This document shows, in pieces, positions 1 through 12,486 of a DNA stretch of 64,000 bases (positions within the stretch are counted from its first letter, which is position 1; each line of letters begins with the position of its first letter). Under the pieces are notes generated by a model. It was not told the DNA's origin. It ran no database searches and worked only from the letters and a program-made list of their open reading frames with translations. A program made the position numbers and the translations under genes. Source of the DNA: Aphrophora alni (taxonomy: Eukaryota; Arthropoda; Insecta; Hemiptera; Aphrophoridae); assembly GCA_963513935.1 (NCBI GenBank), contig OY740768.1:44138368-44202367 (forward strand), given 5' to 3'.

Positions 1-2797
1 AGGACAAGGTAAAATTCCAATGGGCAGACGTTAGAGTCGTTAAGGCAATGAAATAAATCATTTGAAAGAGGTTGACCTTGACACAGTCATTTCGTACAAA
101 TTGATAATATTCTTAAAGTATATATTAAGCTTTAGAAATTCAATATTAGGAACTTAGTTCTTGTTAAACCACAGGATTTAAACGTCAGAAAGAAACAAAA
201 TTGCAAGGTATAAAAACATTAAATCAATAAATGACGTTACAAAAAAGTATACAATTTTAATTAATATAATTTAATTTCTTCTGCATGTCTGTTTAAAAAA
301 TAAAATATTTCATAGCAGGAAAACGTATACATTCCAGTTTTGATGTTTAAAAGTGTCTTCCAAAAAGTAACGTTCCGTCTAACAGTTCAGATCAAATGCC
401 CTAAAAATTCGTTTGTATAATTATTTGTTTTTCTAATTCAACATCCAATAATTTTCAATTAAAAATTATACAGGATAATTCAAGCGATACTGATGCAGCT
501 ACATTTTAAAACAGTTTTTTAAACTAGAAAAAAAGAGCTAAATGTTCTTTAGGGCCTGGAGTTTTATGAAATAGATTATTAAACTATTTATGCTGAGGAC
601 CGTAGGTACCTGGTGGTATTCCATTTTAATAAATAAAAAACTTTTCATTCTACAACACACATAAATCGTTCTTGTAAAATACCTTGAGAATGCTGTAACT
701 AGCGAAACCATGGTTGGCACGTTTCAATAAATTTTTGGTTTACTAAAAAAACTAGAAGTGTTTTATTTATTAAAATTGATTATTTTTTAATCGAAATTTT
801 TTTTCTCTCTTTGTATTGATTATAGATGAAAAGTAAGTAAGGTCTATAGAAGAAAATCCTTATCGCCTTATAAAGTTTGATTTTTTTATGGGGGGGGGGA
901 CGAAAATTTAAAGTTTGAACTATATTCGTGTAAAATTTATGAATTACGAAAGTGGTGAATATAAATAGTTTTGAAAATCAGTCTAGTTGTAAAAAAGATA
1001 GATTATGAAGACGTACGGCCAATTAAATTATATTTTCTTTCAAAATACTTTGAATTTTGTTATACACAGGCCTAAATAGTAAATTTGAAAAAAAAATATA
1101 TAAATTGGGGTGTCGTCTAAAAACTTTGAAATGTGTCAGTATGTATATGATTTTAACATATTGGAACAAATGCTACTCCTAAAAATATATTTGAAAGAAA
1201 ATTACATATATTTGGAAAACAAAACTTTGTATAATTGTTTAATTAGAAGTTACTTAGGAGGTTACACAGTTTGATTTCGAGTGTTCTTTTTTATAAATTT
1301 GTTCAGCCTCTTGAAACACATTTAAACTATTTGTAAATTATTTATAGACATATTTTTTGTTGCCATGCTATATTAACGAGTTATCCGATTTCAAAAAAAA
1401 AAATGTATAGTTTGTCGCGATCTATCTGTCGCAAGAATTGATGAATTCTTGAAATTAATTAATTAAGAATTCTGGAAAAAATTATTATAATTTTTAGGGA
1501 ATTAAAACAAGGAACAACCGATTAGGATGTGGCTTGTATTATATATAAAAACAAAGTAATTCAAATTACTTCTTTCATTGTAAAATTTTCTTTTAAAGTA
1601 GATATAACAAGAAATGAATCATTTTAGTAAAAATAAGATTATGAAAAGTCCCAAAATGTATGTAAATTATTACTATTACTAATCTTAAATTTTTATGAAA
1701 ATATAATGTTTGTTTTTCTAACATTGAGTTGAGTTAGAAATTTGTAAATAGCCTCTGAAATAAATCCAAAATTGTGAAAAGCATTTTTATACCACCGAGT
1801 TCAAATTTTATTTCGCTTTTACGTAAGAAACTGGAAAGACATGTGCGTTCTCATCAAATATATATCTTGCCTTGATCAAAAAGTGTGGACACACATTTCT
1901 TTAATTATTATTTCTCCCTTTTCTCTCTCTTTCCTCGATACGTTTATCTGTGCTTCAAAAATAACTACCAAAAACACAAGAAAAGAGTCAAAAATGGGTA
2001 TTAATCCAATCTATTCAAAACTGTTCGCATTTGTAAAAAAAGTATTACAGTATATGGATATTGCATGATGGATTAATGTTACTCAGAATGTAATTAAATG
2101 ATTTTTATATTGAAGAAGTTTGTCATGAATAAATATGGTTGTGAATGTGATTACAATTTGATGTTTAAGTTGGCAATTCGTTTTTTTGTATTATGAGGAT
2201 ATTGATTTTTATTAATTATTTTCATGATTTTTAGTTTTTTATGGTTTTTTAAATTTTATATTAATTAATATTATTTCAATTTTATATACAAGTATTAATT
2301 TAGTTTGTATTGTATTGTTATTTTGAGATTCCTCTATATTGTGTATAGTATTAAGTGGAAGAGAGGATTTGAATGTTCTAACAATCCTAAAAATAAGGTC
2401 TATCTGTCTCTTTCTCAGTTTTAAAACCAATTTATTTGGAAGTAATTATTTGTATACCTCATGCCAGATATAATCCAATTGAGGGTAGGTTATCCATAAT
2501 TACTACGTGCATGCTTATAATTTATAATAAAATGTTTTGGAGACAAAACCAGCTATTTACGATACAATCACATAGGCAAATAATTATTTATTTATGAATT
2601 GTGTTCGAGTGTTTATGTGTATGTGTGGTGGAGAATATTGAATTGTGTCCTATGGTTATTTTAATTACACTTGTCACAACCAACAGGACAAAATGCAAAA
2701 CCATAACATTAATACATATTAAACTAGATATAGGTGAAATATTTTGTGATGAAACTTTTTGCAACATTACATCGTTTTGACATACTACATAATTAAA
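1..2797. other. AT-rich non-coding stretch
   Basis: I see no supported gene here. Short frames (for example at 1841-2068 plus and 2239-2430 minus) have low-complexity translations and no recognisable motif. A G9 run sits at about 891-899. The rest is A/T runs and simple unstructured sequence. It could be intergenic DNA or an intron of a gene using the exon-like frame that follows on the minus strand. Confidence 0.6.
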
Positions 2798-3712
2798 TTA
2801 TTTTATACTACTCACTCTATGGCAATCATCAGCTACATCTTCGCACCTTCTCTCAGTTCTGTGAAGAATATGACTAAATGAGCGCAGATGCACTTTAGTA
2901 CAGTAAATAATACTAGTCGGCAAAGGACTTAAAGATCGTTTACTCCTTTTCCTAGCATCCTTTGTTTCCACACTTTTTGCAACATTGTTTTCATCGTCCT
3001 TTTGTTGTGTCTTTCTTGATATAAAGGTCGACTTGTTGTTTTTCATTCTTGGATGTTTCGGAGGTTTAGAAATATTTTCTAGTGAAGGAGGACACAATTT
3101 TGGCAACGGTTCAGGAGATTTCAACTTTGGAAAAATATGAGGCAGTGTCTTATGGTCTATTTCAAATGATTTTACTTTAGATAGACGGTTTAAAAACTTC
3201 ACATTAAATCTTCCTTTAACTTCCGGTGGTTTAGGTGGTGGAACCGCACTATGTGATGATACAGTTTTGGCACATTTAAACTGTTCTTTTTTAATAAATC
3301 CAGTAAAACACTTTTCTTCACAGTTACAATCCCGAGAATGTTTTTCTTTCTTTGAAAACGCCGAAGCTAAATTCTCTGACCAACTTTCTTCCTTTTTAAC
3401 ATATCTTTCTTTAATCTCCGGCTCCGTCCCGGTGCACAAAATGTGCAAAGCGCACTTTGTGACCTCACTGACACACGCACTGATTGAATGTGATCGTCGG
3501 CCATTCTTACCTAAAGAACGACCTGCCAGTAAAGGTATGTTAGGCGAAGATGACGAGTGAATGTTTTCTGTCCATGAAGTTTTTAGAAGTTTCAGTTCCG
3601 CTCTTTTCTTACGGCGACTGTTCTTCAATTCGTAAAGAGTTCCCAAGGTCGCGTATTTGTCCATCCTGCTGTAGACATGACGTGTCCGCAACGAGCTGTG
3701 ACCGATGCGCAT
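2798..3712 (-). CDS. Unrecognised 304-codon basic protein or exon
   Basis: This is the longest non-transposon frame in the window and is visibly richer in G/C than its surroundings, which supports coding. I do not recognise the family. The predicted product is basic and low in hydrophobic segments. A K/R-rich N-terminal part (about residues 20-45) is followed by a cysteine cluster CNCEEKC near residue 130, a proline/lysine-rich middle (PPPKPPE near 159, then repeated SPEPLPK / PPSLENISKPPK-type stretches) and a K/R/D/E-rich tail. No signal peptide or membrane span is evident. A stop codon lies two codons upstream of the first ATG, and a second ATG is at codon 17 (3664-3662). A splice acceptor-like TCTACAGCAG precedes codon 17 (exon start about 3665). 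A good donor-like AGA/GTGAGT lies just inside the 3' end (exon end about 2816), so the last few codons may be intron. It is either a single-exon gene or one exon of a larger minus-strand gene. Confidence 0.45.
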   Translation of the reverse strand: MRIGHSSLRTRHVYSRMDKYATLGTLYELKNSRRKKRAELKLLKTSWTENIHSSSSPNIPLLAGRSLGKNGRRSHSISACVSEVTKCALHILCTGTEPEIKERYVKKEESWSENLASAFSKKEKHSRDCNCEEKCFTGFIKKEQFKCAKTVSSHSAVPPPKPPEVKGRFNVKFLNRLSKVKSFEIDHKTLPHIFPKLKSPEPLPKLCPPSLENISKPPKHPRMKNNKSTFISRKTQQKDDENNVAKSVETKDARKRSKRSLSPLPTSIIYCTKVHLRSFSHILHRTERRCEDVADDCHRVSSIK

Positions 3713-3816
3713 GCACTACCAGAACTTTACCAACATTTAAGTTGCATAACTTTGTCGTAATTCTGTTTTGTCACAGTTTTAAACAATTCATTCTGAGAAA
3801 TATTGTTGAAACGTAA

Positions 3817-6800
3817 TTAGTAATGTATTGGTAAACTGTTTACTAGAGATAATATTAGAATTTGGTTATGGAAAATTAATGTTTTAAATACCTACTAAAC
3901 AAACCGAATTATTTTAATAGTTGCACGTACAAACTATCGGTCTATAGTAAATGGTATCTTCACTTTAAAAAATAAATGAATTTTCATTACGGAATGAGTT
4001 GATTAATTTCAACGTCTTAAAAGTTTTTATATGTTAGAAGTGTTTTAGGTTTATTAAGATAATTTAGTATTAAGTTTTATTGGTGGTACATCTATGTTTC
4101 CGTGTTAGTTTGGTATGAAAATAATAATTAAGGAAACAAAAAAATTGACAACATTTTTAGCGGAAAAAACCTTTAAATAATTGTTATAGCAAGCATATGT
4201 TTTTACAACTTCGTCCAGTCCTTACTGTTGGAGAGTTTTTAATCCCGCTTCCTTACACAACATATACTTTTCTCAAATCTTCGAATTAATTTTCAGTATA
4301 TTTTATTATTACATGTAATAGAAATCATGAACGTAATTCTCGAATGTCTAACAATCTGATCTTTGAAAAATATTTTAAAACTATAACCAATCATTCCTTT
4401 AAGGATTTTTATGATTCTTCTGGCCAATTTTGACAAAATCGAATATATCAGTAAGATATTAGCGGCACTTTAACCTCATACATTATTATAGAGTGGACAG
4501 GCATATCGTTCTTCAGATACTTTGGTGAACGGAACAACACATAGATTTATCCCTAAAATGATCCAAATGATTTTCAAGATCTCAAAACTTAGTGATCCGT
4601 CGAAAAGGCAATAAAAAAAATTGTCACTCCTTTATAATACTTTCTTTAATGTACACCTTTGAAAAAAAGAGTTTGATAAAAGAGAAAAAATCCTTTCTCG
4701 CTGGGTATATTATTATTATTAGATAAATTTATCTATAATGTTTTTACCTTCTCTATTTAAAAATAAAATAATTTAATTGCTGATAACATGAATCATTCTC
4801 AATAAAGTCACAAATTATTAGAGCATGTTAATAAAAGCTTAAGTTTAATAACTTAAAACGTTCTCAACTAAATGCAATTATAGCAACAGAAAGAACAAAG
4901 ACGATTTCTTGTAATTTGCCTTTGGATATAACTCCTCCCTCCCTTCGCACAACTCCTGTAATTACAACACAGAGTTGATTTGTTTAATTACTTATATAAA
5001 TATTCACTACATTAATGACTTATCTTAATACCCGCTTTCTGTTAAAAACATCTAATGTATTAACTACATAACTATCCCAATTGATGGTTATTAAATAGAC
5101 AAAAACTGTATTATGATTATATGTGTTGTTAAAAATATTTGTAAATGGCCAAAATAGCCTATCTTATCGGAAAGACTATCTTTCACAAAGAACTAACGTA
5201 GAGTAGCAAAAAATTACTTTTTGAAATAACCATGTGAAATTTCATCTACCATGTTTAAATGTGTCATCTTCTTTAGATCTTCAAAATGTTATAAATATAA
5301 AGGTAGCTCCTAAATTTATCCAAAAACTAGTTCCTAATCAGGGTTTCGAGAACTAACTTAATTTATAACTTCAAATGTATATGTAATGCCTCTGAATGTT
5401 TTATCATAACCAAACTGTACTGAGAGAAACATTTAATTTCTATGATTGACGTCAATAGGTTCAAACAAATTATCAATGTCTGTACGTTCTTCTGACACGA
5501 TATAAGCGATTTGTTATTACAGCATATTAGTGCAACGAAATAAAAGTCTAACCTGTTACTGATTTGGTTAAGATTCGGGACCATACAATGTTCACCAAAG
5601 ATATTATTTGGAAAATCCTGGCATAGGATTTAACAAAATGTTCCTTTTTTTTTAAAGTATATATTAAATAAAATTCTAGAAATCGCAATTTTTATGGAAT
5701 TTCATCCAAATTTAATAGCTGATTTTTGAAATATTCGTTTTTAAAACAGCGGTTGTTTTAAATTTGTTTTGCAATTTTAAAAATTGAAAAGCAATCGCAC
5801 TCTTTTAGGTTATATGTTGAAATTGTATTCTTCAAAACCACGGTAACTAACCTCCAAGTCTTTCGATGAAATATAAATTAATTTCTAACCGTAACAAACA
5901 ACAAATTAATTTAAAATCAGGAACCAAATCTTCGTAAATAAATGTTATATACGATTAAAATGGATAAGGACTACCTCATTAATTGCACGATAAACTGAGT
6001 TTTAAGATTTTGTATTCTACAATTAATAGAAAATCTAAAAATATGTCGGTAAATACAGGCTTAGAGATTTCTAAATCTTTTAGAAATGCTGTGTTCTGTG
6101 TATTTAAATAAAATAATGACATTTTGTTTCTAAAGTACTCGCGATTGCAAAAAACATGCAATATTCCAATATTATAATTTTACAATACGATTTTCAAAAT
6201 TTAGATAAGCATTGCATTTATTATTTAAGACAAATCGATTTAGACTGGGTAATGTTGTATTTCCACTCAACAAGTAATAATAAAAGAATGGAAACATTTA
6301 AGTTGAAAAATGTGTTACTGGTTATTCATGTATACCAATGGCAAGGTAATGCTATGGCAATGCTAATTTCGATTTATTACTCAATTTATTGCCCCAAATT
6401 AATAAAATTACTTCTGGTATAATGGTCGAACCAAAAAAAAAATCAACGAAACCTTCTTTTCCGTCGTCACTAGCATTGTTTCATTTTAAAATTAAATTTT
6501 GATAGAAAACTCCTGACTTGTAAATATATAAATACAATTATCGTTACTCATTTTTCTTTGTTTTGCTTTTGATATCTCTGTGAATGTGTGTGAATAACTT
6601 GAATTGATATTATTTATTTGTAATTTAAGAACACGTGCTTATTTTTGTAAAACGCTATATCTTATTATTTTTTCAATAATTTTATTAACCTAAAATTAGT
6701 GTAATTATATAAGAAATATATTAAATTTTCTTCTAGAAATCAAGAAGATTTTCTTTTAACCGGGTGACCTGCGCGTTGTTTTTAACTAAAACGGACATGC

Positions 6801-7584
6801 GCAGATTAATTTGAATTCCCTGGATATAGCGTGTACTTTAAAGGTACATTTTTAAAAATAAAAATAAATTTACTATTTACCAAAATAACTTATAAAAATA
6901 TTAGTTTTAAACATTAGAATAACGTTTATCACAATCTATTTTAGACGAAAAAAAGCAAATCAACAATAAAACTAACACTACAAATAACAACCTACAAACA
7001 TTTGTAAACAATTCACAAAATAAACACAACACAAACACACATAAAACGCGCACGACAACGTGGGGCTCAGCCGCCTTACTGGACCCAAGAAAGAAATCTT
7101 ACTAAACTAGATACCACACATGGTTGGCCCGAACATTTCCGATTGTGACCGAAGTAAAGTCTTCAATTAGCATCTTGCACACCTATAGTTGCAATACAGA
7201 GGTTTGGCAAATATACTCAATTTACCATGTCATCCAGTAGTGAAATGTATGAGTAATTTAAAGACAATTATTTTTAAAACAATTAGAGCAATAAAATACA
7301 AGTTCCAATAGAACATAATTAACACGATTTATTAACAATATTCTTTAAGTGGTTGAAAGCGTCATAAAACAAACATTCCAATTAACTTTGACAATTCACA
7401 GACTTAATATAGGCAATAACGTGGTTGTCTTTAACTTAACCTATTGAAATCTAAGTTAAAATAATATCGTCAGTCGGTAGTTCAGATTATGTGAATAATA
7501 ACTTCTTTTAAACTATGGATATTCTTTCAACATTTAACATATAAATCTTTTTTTTTTAAATGTTTTTTCATAGTTACTATTACT
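3817..7584. other. AT-rich non-coding stretch
   Basis: No gene is supported. Short frames at 5363-5584 (minus), 5979-6161 (minus) and 6156-6422 (plus) overlap or read low-complexity AT-rich DNA and look like chance. A slightly more GC-rich patch at about 7040-7170 has short open stretches on the plus strand but no motif I recognise and no clear splice signals. Confidence 0.55.
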
Positions 7585-8123
7585 TGCCAGGTATGCGAAG
7601 TGTAGGCTAAGTTTAGTAATCAGACAAAATTTCGAACACCGTTTTGACTGATCTTCATGACTTAAGACCTCAGAAAACTGAAAAGTGATTTTCGACATGC
7701 TGTCCGTCCGTCGTTGTTGTCGTCTGTAAGTATAAGCACGATAGCAATTACAAAAAATAGTATAGAAACATTATCATTCGAACTTAAAATGGCGACCATT
7801 TTAAACACGTAAATTAGATAAAATTTTGTAGATTTCAATTGTGCGTGTAATGTTACCAACCTATCTGTGATGACAAATAGTGAAGTTATTATCCAAAGTA
7901 CGAGTATAATTTCGAAAACGGACCATCCAGAAAATATGTGATATTAATATAGTTACGAGATCCAACATGGGTGAGTCGCCTTTATATATAGGACAACTTT
8001 GAAAACCGTCTGTGCATACAATCAACAGAAGCGAGTAGTGACATATAAATGCCGTTAGACCAAGTCAACATTAAGAAAGTATGTTCTGTGTAACAACAAT
8101 TTTAAACAAACTTACCCTTTGAT

Positions 8124-8791
8124 GAACAAGGAAAAACCCCAAACCACAAAATAATCCAATATAATAAGAAAACCATCCAATAATAATAGATACATAATAA
8201 GTGGTTCTAACCATTGTAATCAACATAAAATGGCAGTTTTTAATAGTTTGATCCACAGAGATTGTCACATTCCGATGACACCTAAACGGCATTTTAAAGA
8301 AATCAAGAAAACCATCCAATAATAATAGATACATAATAAGTAGTTCTAACCATTGTACTCAACATAAAATGGCAGTTTTTAATAGTTTGATCCACAGAGA
8401 TTGTCACATTCCGATGACACCTAACGGCATTTTAAAGAGATCAAGAAAACCATCCAATAATAATAGATACATAATAAGTAGTTCTAACCATTGTACTCAA
8501 CATAAAATGGCAGTTTTTAATAGTTTGATCCACAGAGATTGTCACATTCCGATGACACCTAAACGGCATTTTAAAGAAATCAAGAAAACCATCCAATAAT
8601 AATAGATACATAATAAGTGGTTCTAACCATTGTACTCAACATAAAATGGCAGTTTTTAATAGTTTGATCCACAGAGATTGTCACATTCCGATGACACCTA
8701 AACGGTATTTTAAAGAAATCAATTATTTTGTGGTTTGGGGTTTTTCCTTGTTCATATACAATCACCACAGTGCTCTAGTGATTTGTTTACT
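8124..8791. mobile_element. Non-autonomous element with central 139-bp tandem array
   Basis: A 668-bp insertion inside a family A repeat, defined by comparison with the uninterrupted family A copies. It starts GAACAAGGAAAAACCCC. A perfect 32-bp inverted partner of its first 32 bases lies at 8722-8753, followed by a 38-base tail. That tail contains a short hairpin (AATCAC near 8759, GTGATT near 8778). The core is about four copies of a 139-bp unit. A 7-bp direct repeat CTTTGAT flanks it (8117-8123 and 8792-8798), consistent with a target-site duplication. There is no protein. The inverted repeat, core satellite and 3' hairpin recall non-autonomous Helitron-like (Helentron) elements, but those do not normally duplicate the target, so the class is left open. 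Confidence 0.6.
8160..8721. repeat. Tandem array, four copies of a 139-bp unit
   Basis: The marker AAACCATCC begins at 8170, 8309, 8447 and 8586, giving periods of 139, 138 and 139 bp. Copies differ by a few substitutions and a 1-base deletion (CTAACGG against CTAAACGG near 8421). The open frames that run through the array on both strands are a by-product: the unit is not a multiple of three, and each copy shifts frame. Confidence 0.9.
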
Positions 8792-8885
8792 CTTTGATCT
8801 ACCAATACAGTTTCCTCAAGACACAAGAAACCATATTTAGAATATCTGCTTACATTACATTGTATGTATGATGGGGCTGGGTACT

Positions 8886-9732
8886 CAGGGATTTGTTTTT
8901 GTTTTGTTTTTACAATCAATTTGTAAATATTAACCTTTTGTCATATTTGATCAAGCTGCAGTAAATATTTCAGGTAGGTGTTGTCACCAGCTGCACTTGA
9001 GTTTTCAATTATTTATTAAAAACCATGGTAGATTTTTAATTCAGCAGCTTAAAGTAACAGGTATTACAGGTTTCTTTAAAATCGGACTATCAATAAAAAT
9101 GTTCATATATTTAAAATCAAACCATATCTTTAACCGTCACACTTAACTTTAAATATGTTGACCAAAGTTGAATCATTTCATGGATAATAAGTGTAAAATT
9201 AGCTACAGGTAGATTATATACCAAAAGTAATTTCAACGTGATCTTAGGGGATGAAAAAGTGGAGAATCTCAAAAAATAATTATCTAAACTTCAACACTTT
9301 TGCGATACTTTTATTACCACTTATGTGAAGAGTTATTAATATCCACTAGTGATTTGGAACTTCTCACTATCAATTGAAATGTTTCAAACAGTTACTACTA
9401 AAACTAGAAATTCAATTACTAGCTAACGTGATTTCATGTTTAAAGCGTACACACATCCCACCCGGCTACTTTGTTACGATATTTAATCATGTTTATAAAA
9501 AAAACAAAACTCAAATTGTTCAGTTTTCGAAAACCCTCGTGTTTGATATTGCGGTTGGTTTAACGACTGTGGTAAAAGTGGATGGTTTAGTAATTTAATT
9601 TAGATTGGGAAATAGATAGAAATGAAAAATAAATGAAATGGTTAATTGACATTTTGAAATTATTACCAACTAATAAAACGGTTTTTGATTAATTTTGCTG
9701 TCATGTTTAGCTAAGAATTAATGTCACAGTAC
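8886..9732. other. Non-coding stretch
   Basis: Nothing recognisable. The 74-codon plus frame at 9374-9598 has no motif and no neighbouring splice or promoter evidence, so I treat it as chance. Confidence 0.5.
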
Positions 9733-9798
9733 CTTGTAGAGGCGGCGTTCCTTTCTTGGTAATGTTCTGTCGTCAAGAATGCCCGTGTGCACACGCTG
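9733..9798 (-). CDS. Possible small exon (22 codons)
   Basis: A GC-richer island in AT-rich DNA reads on the minus strand as QRVHTGILDDRTLPRKERRLYK. It is bounded upstream by an acceptor-like TTTAGAG and downstream by AAG/GTACTG, after which the frame stops. The family is not recognised. It lies upstream, on the same strand, of the 304-codon frame at 2.8-3.7 kb and could belong to the same gene, but the distance (about 6 kb) makes that speculative. A chance open stretch of this length is quite possible. Confidence 0.18.
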
Positions 9799-9800
9799 CT

Positions 9801-10808
9801 CTAAACGCACAAACTAAATACAATTTTAAATCGTAAAACACATAATAAAAACACTTGACTTCTTAATACTAAACATGACAATTGTTTATGAGCCACAATT
9901 AATTAAGTTGTTGGCCGAAATGCGTATATAATAAAAAGAAAAAAAAAGGATTTGTATCTGCGGATTTAGGAAGAAACACAGTTACCTGTTTGAGGTTGAA
10001 ACTTGGACTGATTGATAAGAGACAAAGGATACAGCTGTTCTCAGAATTCAAACAGCTGGAGATCTCAGAATTCCGGTTGAAACAGTTTCATAAAATTAAT
10101 ATTGGAGTGGAAATTTAAAAACTGTAGATATACTGAACACCTCGTCTACGATATCTGCTATATTTGAAATACTCAAATAGATGTTAATCTCAACTTTGGT
10201 ATCAATATAAACTTATAATCTGTATAGATTAACACTGTTCACTAAATGAATGATTATAGGTTGTTGTAGATCTTTTAAAGACAAAAAACAAAATCCAGGA
10301 AAAAAACTTCAACATCGGTCGATACAAATCTGAAGTTTCTAGTTATCTATTTCAGTTTCAAAATTATTGGATTTTTCAAGTAATGCGCATGATTCATAGA
10401 AACATGTACCATCATTTATGAATAAAAATATGTTGTTTCGAGAGTATAAAACAACTTTCGTCATGAAGTGGAAACTAAACATGAAATGGGTAAAAATAGC
10501 CAAGTATCTATTTCAACCGTCCCATGCTATGTTGTGACTTTGTACGTTTATTATCTTATAGTTTTACTTGATAACAAAAGATTATCCATACTTTTGAAAC
10601 GTCATGTACTAGTTTTTATAGACACAAATGATGGCAAATATCCGAATAGACTAAATGAATAAGATTTACATCAAATTTGGGCTTTTACCAAGAGATCTTG
10701 ACAATTGACAACATTTATCTGTCAGTTAGTAAACACCATAACAAGTTTAGGTTATAAAAACATTTTGCGCTTGACTTGTAAAACGTTTGAAGATTGAAAT
10801 TAAACTTT
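9801..10808. other. Non-coding stretch
   Basis: No gene, repeat or regulatory site is supported. The 64-codon plus frame at 10468-10662 looks like chance. Confidence 0.5.
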
Positions 10809-11060
10809 AATACAATGTTTCACAAATAATACGTTTATTAACTCAAACGCGTTTCAAGGACACCTTCACCATCTTCATTGTTGCATGAGGCTAACTAATC
10901 AAACTCTTATAGTATAACTACAGTTACAACTACATAAGTGGTATAACTATATGAGTTATAGTTTTATTCTTAAAACTCATGCATTACTGAAGATGACGAG
11001 ATTGACGTTGAAACGTGTTTGAGTTAATAAAGGTATTATTTGTGAGAATTCGTGTTACAG
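10809..11060. mobile_element. Small foldback element (MITE-like), copy 1
   Basis: The two ends are imperfect inverted copies of each other. The left end reads ACAAATAATACGTTTATTAA then CTCAAACGCGTTTCAA; the right end carries the complement, TTGAAACGTGTTTGAGTTAA then TAAAGGTATTATTTGT. The middle contains palindromic TATAACTA/TAGTTATA-type sequence. The same design appears at 51174-51379, so this is a dispersed family. No coding capacity. Confidence 0.65.
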
Positions 11061-11639
11061 TTAAATTTTAAGTTTAAGTTAGGTTATATTTTTTTTTAAG
11101 TTTAAAAGATTGACTAATTTCAGATATAAAGTACTCTTCATGAAATACAAAATCTATTTCAAAACAATAAAATAAAAATCGTAATAGATGCATAAATTAA
11201 ACTACTTGTGAATACGTTTGCCAAGTCTGATCTGCAAAGGCATATAAATAGAAATATCCCTTGGTAAAAATATGAATATTAAGTAGTTTACTTCATAATT
11301 CAAAATTTTAATACATGATTATGTTAGTGCTTAGGATTTATCAGTCTTCGAACTTTTACAGGAACCCATACATTCCTTTTATATTTGAAGAAACCTTTTA
11401 TAGTAAAGTTCTTTTAAAATAGTACTTATTCACTGGAATTGAAATGAAATCACGATCATCAATTGTCTTATATATTTCATGAATCAGTTTGTGAAAAAAT
11501 CAAATTGACTGACAAACCTCACCCAAAATTAACGTCCATTTTACTGTTAAATTCAATATTATATGTTTCTTGACATTTTTTACTTTCTAAATATTCACTT
11601 TTCTCTCTACAAGAAGAAAATTTTTGTTGAAAACAAATT

Positions 11640-12486
11640 ATAAAACTGTTGTAGTTTTTGAGATATCTTGAGAAATATAAGTACATTTTTAAGTGCGACT
11701 GTTAAGCATGTAATGAACTGGAAATGTCGACTATAATTAGTTTTTGAGATATGTAAATTCACATTCAAAATTCGACTATTAAACATATTATGAAAGTCAA
11801 ATTAGGATTGAAATTAGGACACTGTAAGAAATACTGTATCACATTTGTTTACACTTTTTAGCATATTTCAAACAAGCATATTTAAAATTCCAGAATATCT
11901 CAAAAAATCAATGTTATAAAATATTCTTTTAAAACAAAATTTCCGTCTTGCATAGAAGGAAATGAATATTACAAATATTAATATGCTTATATTTAAGACC
12001 TTAAGAAAATAAGTTGTTGGTTTTTTGAACATCCTGTATATTTAAATTTTAGTTTTGGAGTTTACTGTAGATAGCCGTAGACCAAAGCTTTCCAAAGCCG
12101 TTGTTTCTGCCTTTCTATGTCACCTAGAAGCCAATATAAAATTGTATTCCAGATTTTCAGTCCATTAGATGGTCATCAGTCATTTGCTGAATGTGTAATT
12201 ACATTTCTCAAAATATCTTGAAAACAAAGCGGTTATACTTTTTGAACCAAAATATCCGTCTTGTGGAAATGGAAACGAATAGGGAAAAATATTACTAGGC
12301 TTATATTTAAAAATTCTCATAAAAAACTCATTCTATTGTAACTATCTATATATATTTTTTTTAATTCTTGAAGTACTCTGTAGATAGAACCTAGACCAGA
12401 ACTTTTTAATACCCTTTTTCCGCCTTTCTATGTCATCTAGAAGTTGATATAAAAATTATATTCACACTTTATACTAACAGTGTATA
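11640..12486. repeat. Tandem duplication, 312-bp period, with shorter repeats before it
   Basis: Two diverged copies lie head to tail. TCCGTCTTG recurs at 11942 and 12254, and GCCTTTCTATGTCA-CTAGAAG recurs at about 12110 and 12422, both 312 bp apart. Copies span roughly 11886-12197 and 12198-12486. Upstream (11650-11810) two weaker repeats share GAGATAT and CGACT-TTAA-CAT blocks. No coding capacity is apparent. Confidence 0.75.

Larger units (their letters stand above)
7585..8885 (-). repeat. Dispersed repeat family A, copy 1 (interrupted)
   Basis: Diverged copy of a ~650-bp dispersed repeat, reverse in orientation to the copies at 46.3 and 50.4 kb. The two halves are 7585-8123 and 8792-8885; between them sits a younger inserted element. 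Shared landmarks with the other copies are the block around 7650 (GATCTTCATGACTTAAG), the AAACAAACTTACCC block at 8105-8117, the TTTGATCTACCAATAC block at 8793-8808 and the ATGGGGCTGG end near 8870. No coding capacity is visible and the class is not identified. Confidence 0.65.

Noticed and set aside
3267..3816. Plus-strand frames of 97 and 88 codons opposite the 304-codon frame
   Set aside because: Shorter, overlap each other and mirror the longer minus frame, which has better coding character.
8369..8840. Frames sharing MAVFNSLIHRDCHIPM on the plus strand and similar ones on the minus strand
   Set aside because: They are translations of the 139-bp tandem unit; the unit length is not a multiple of three and the array lies inside a mobile element.
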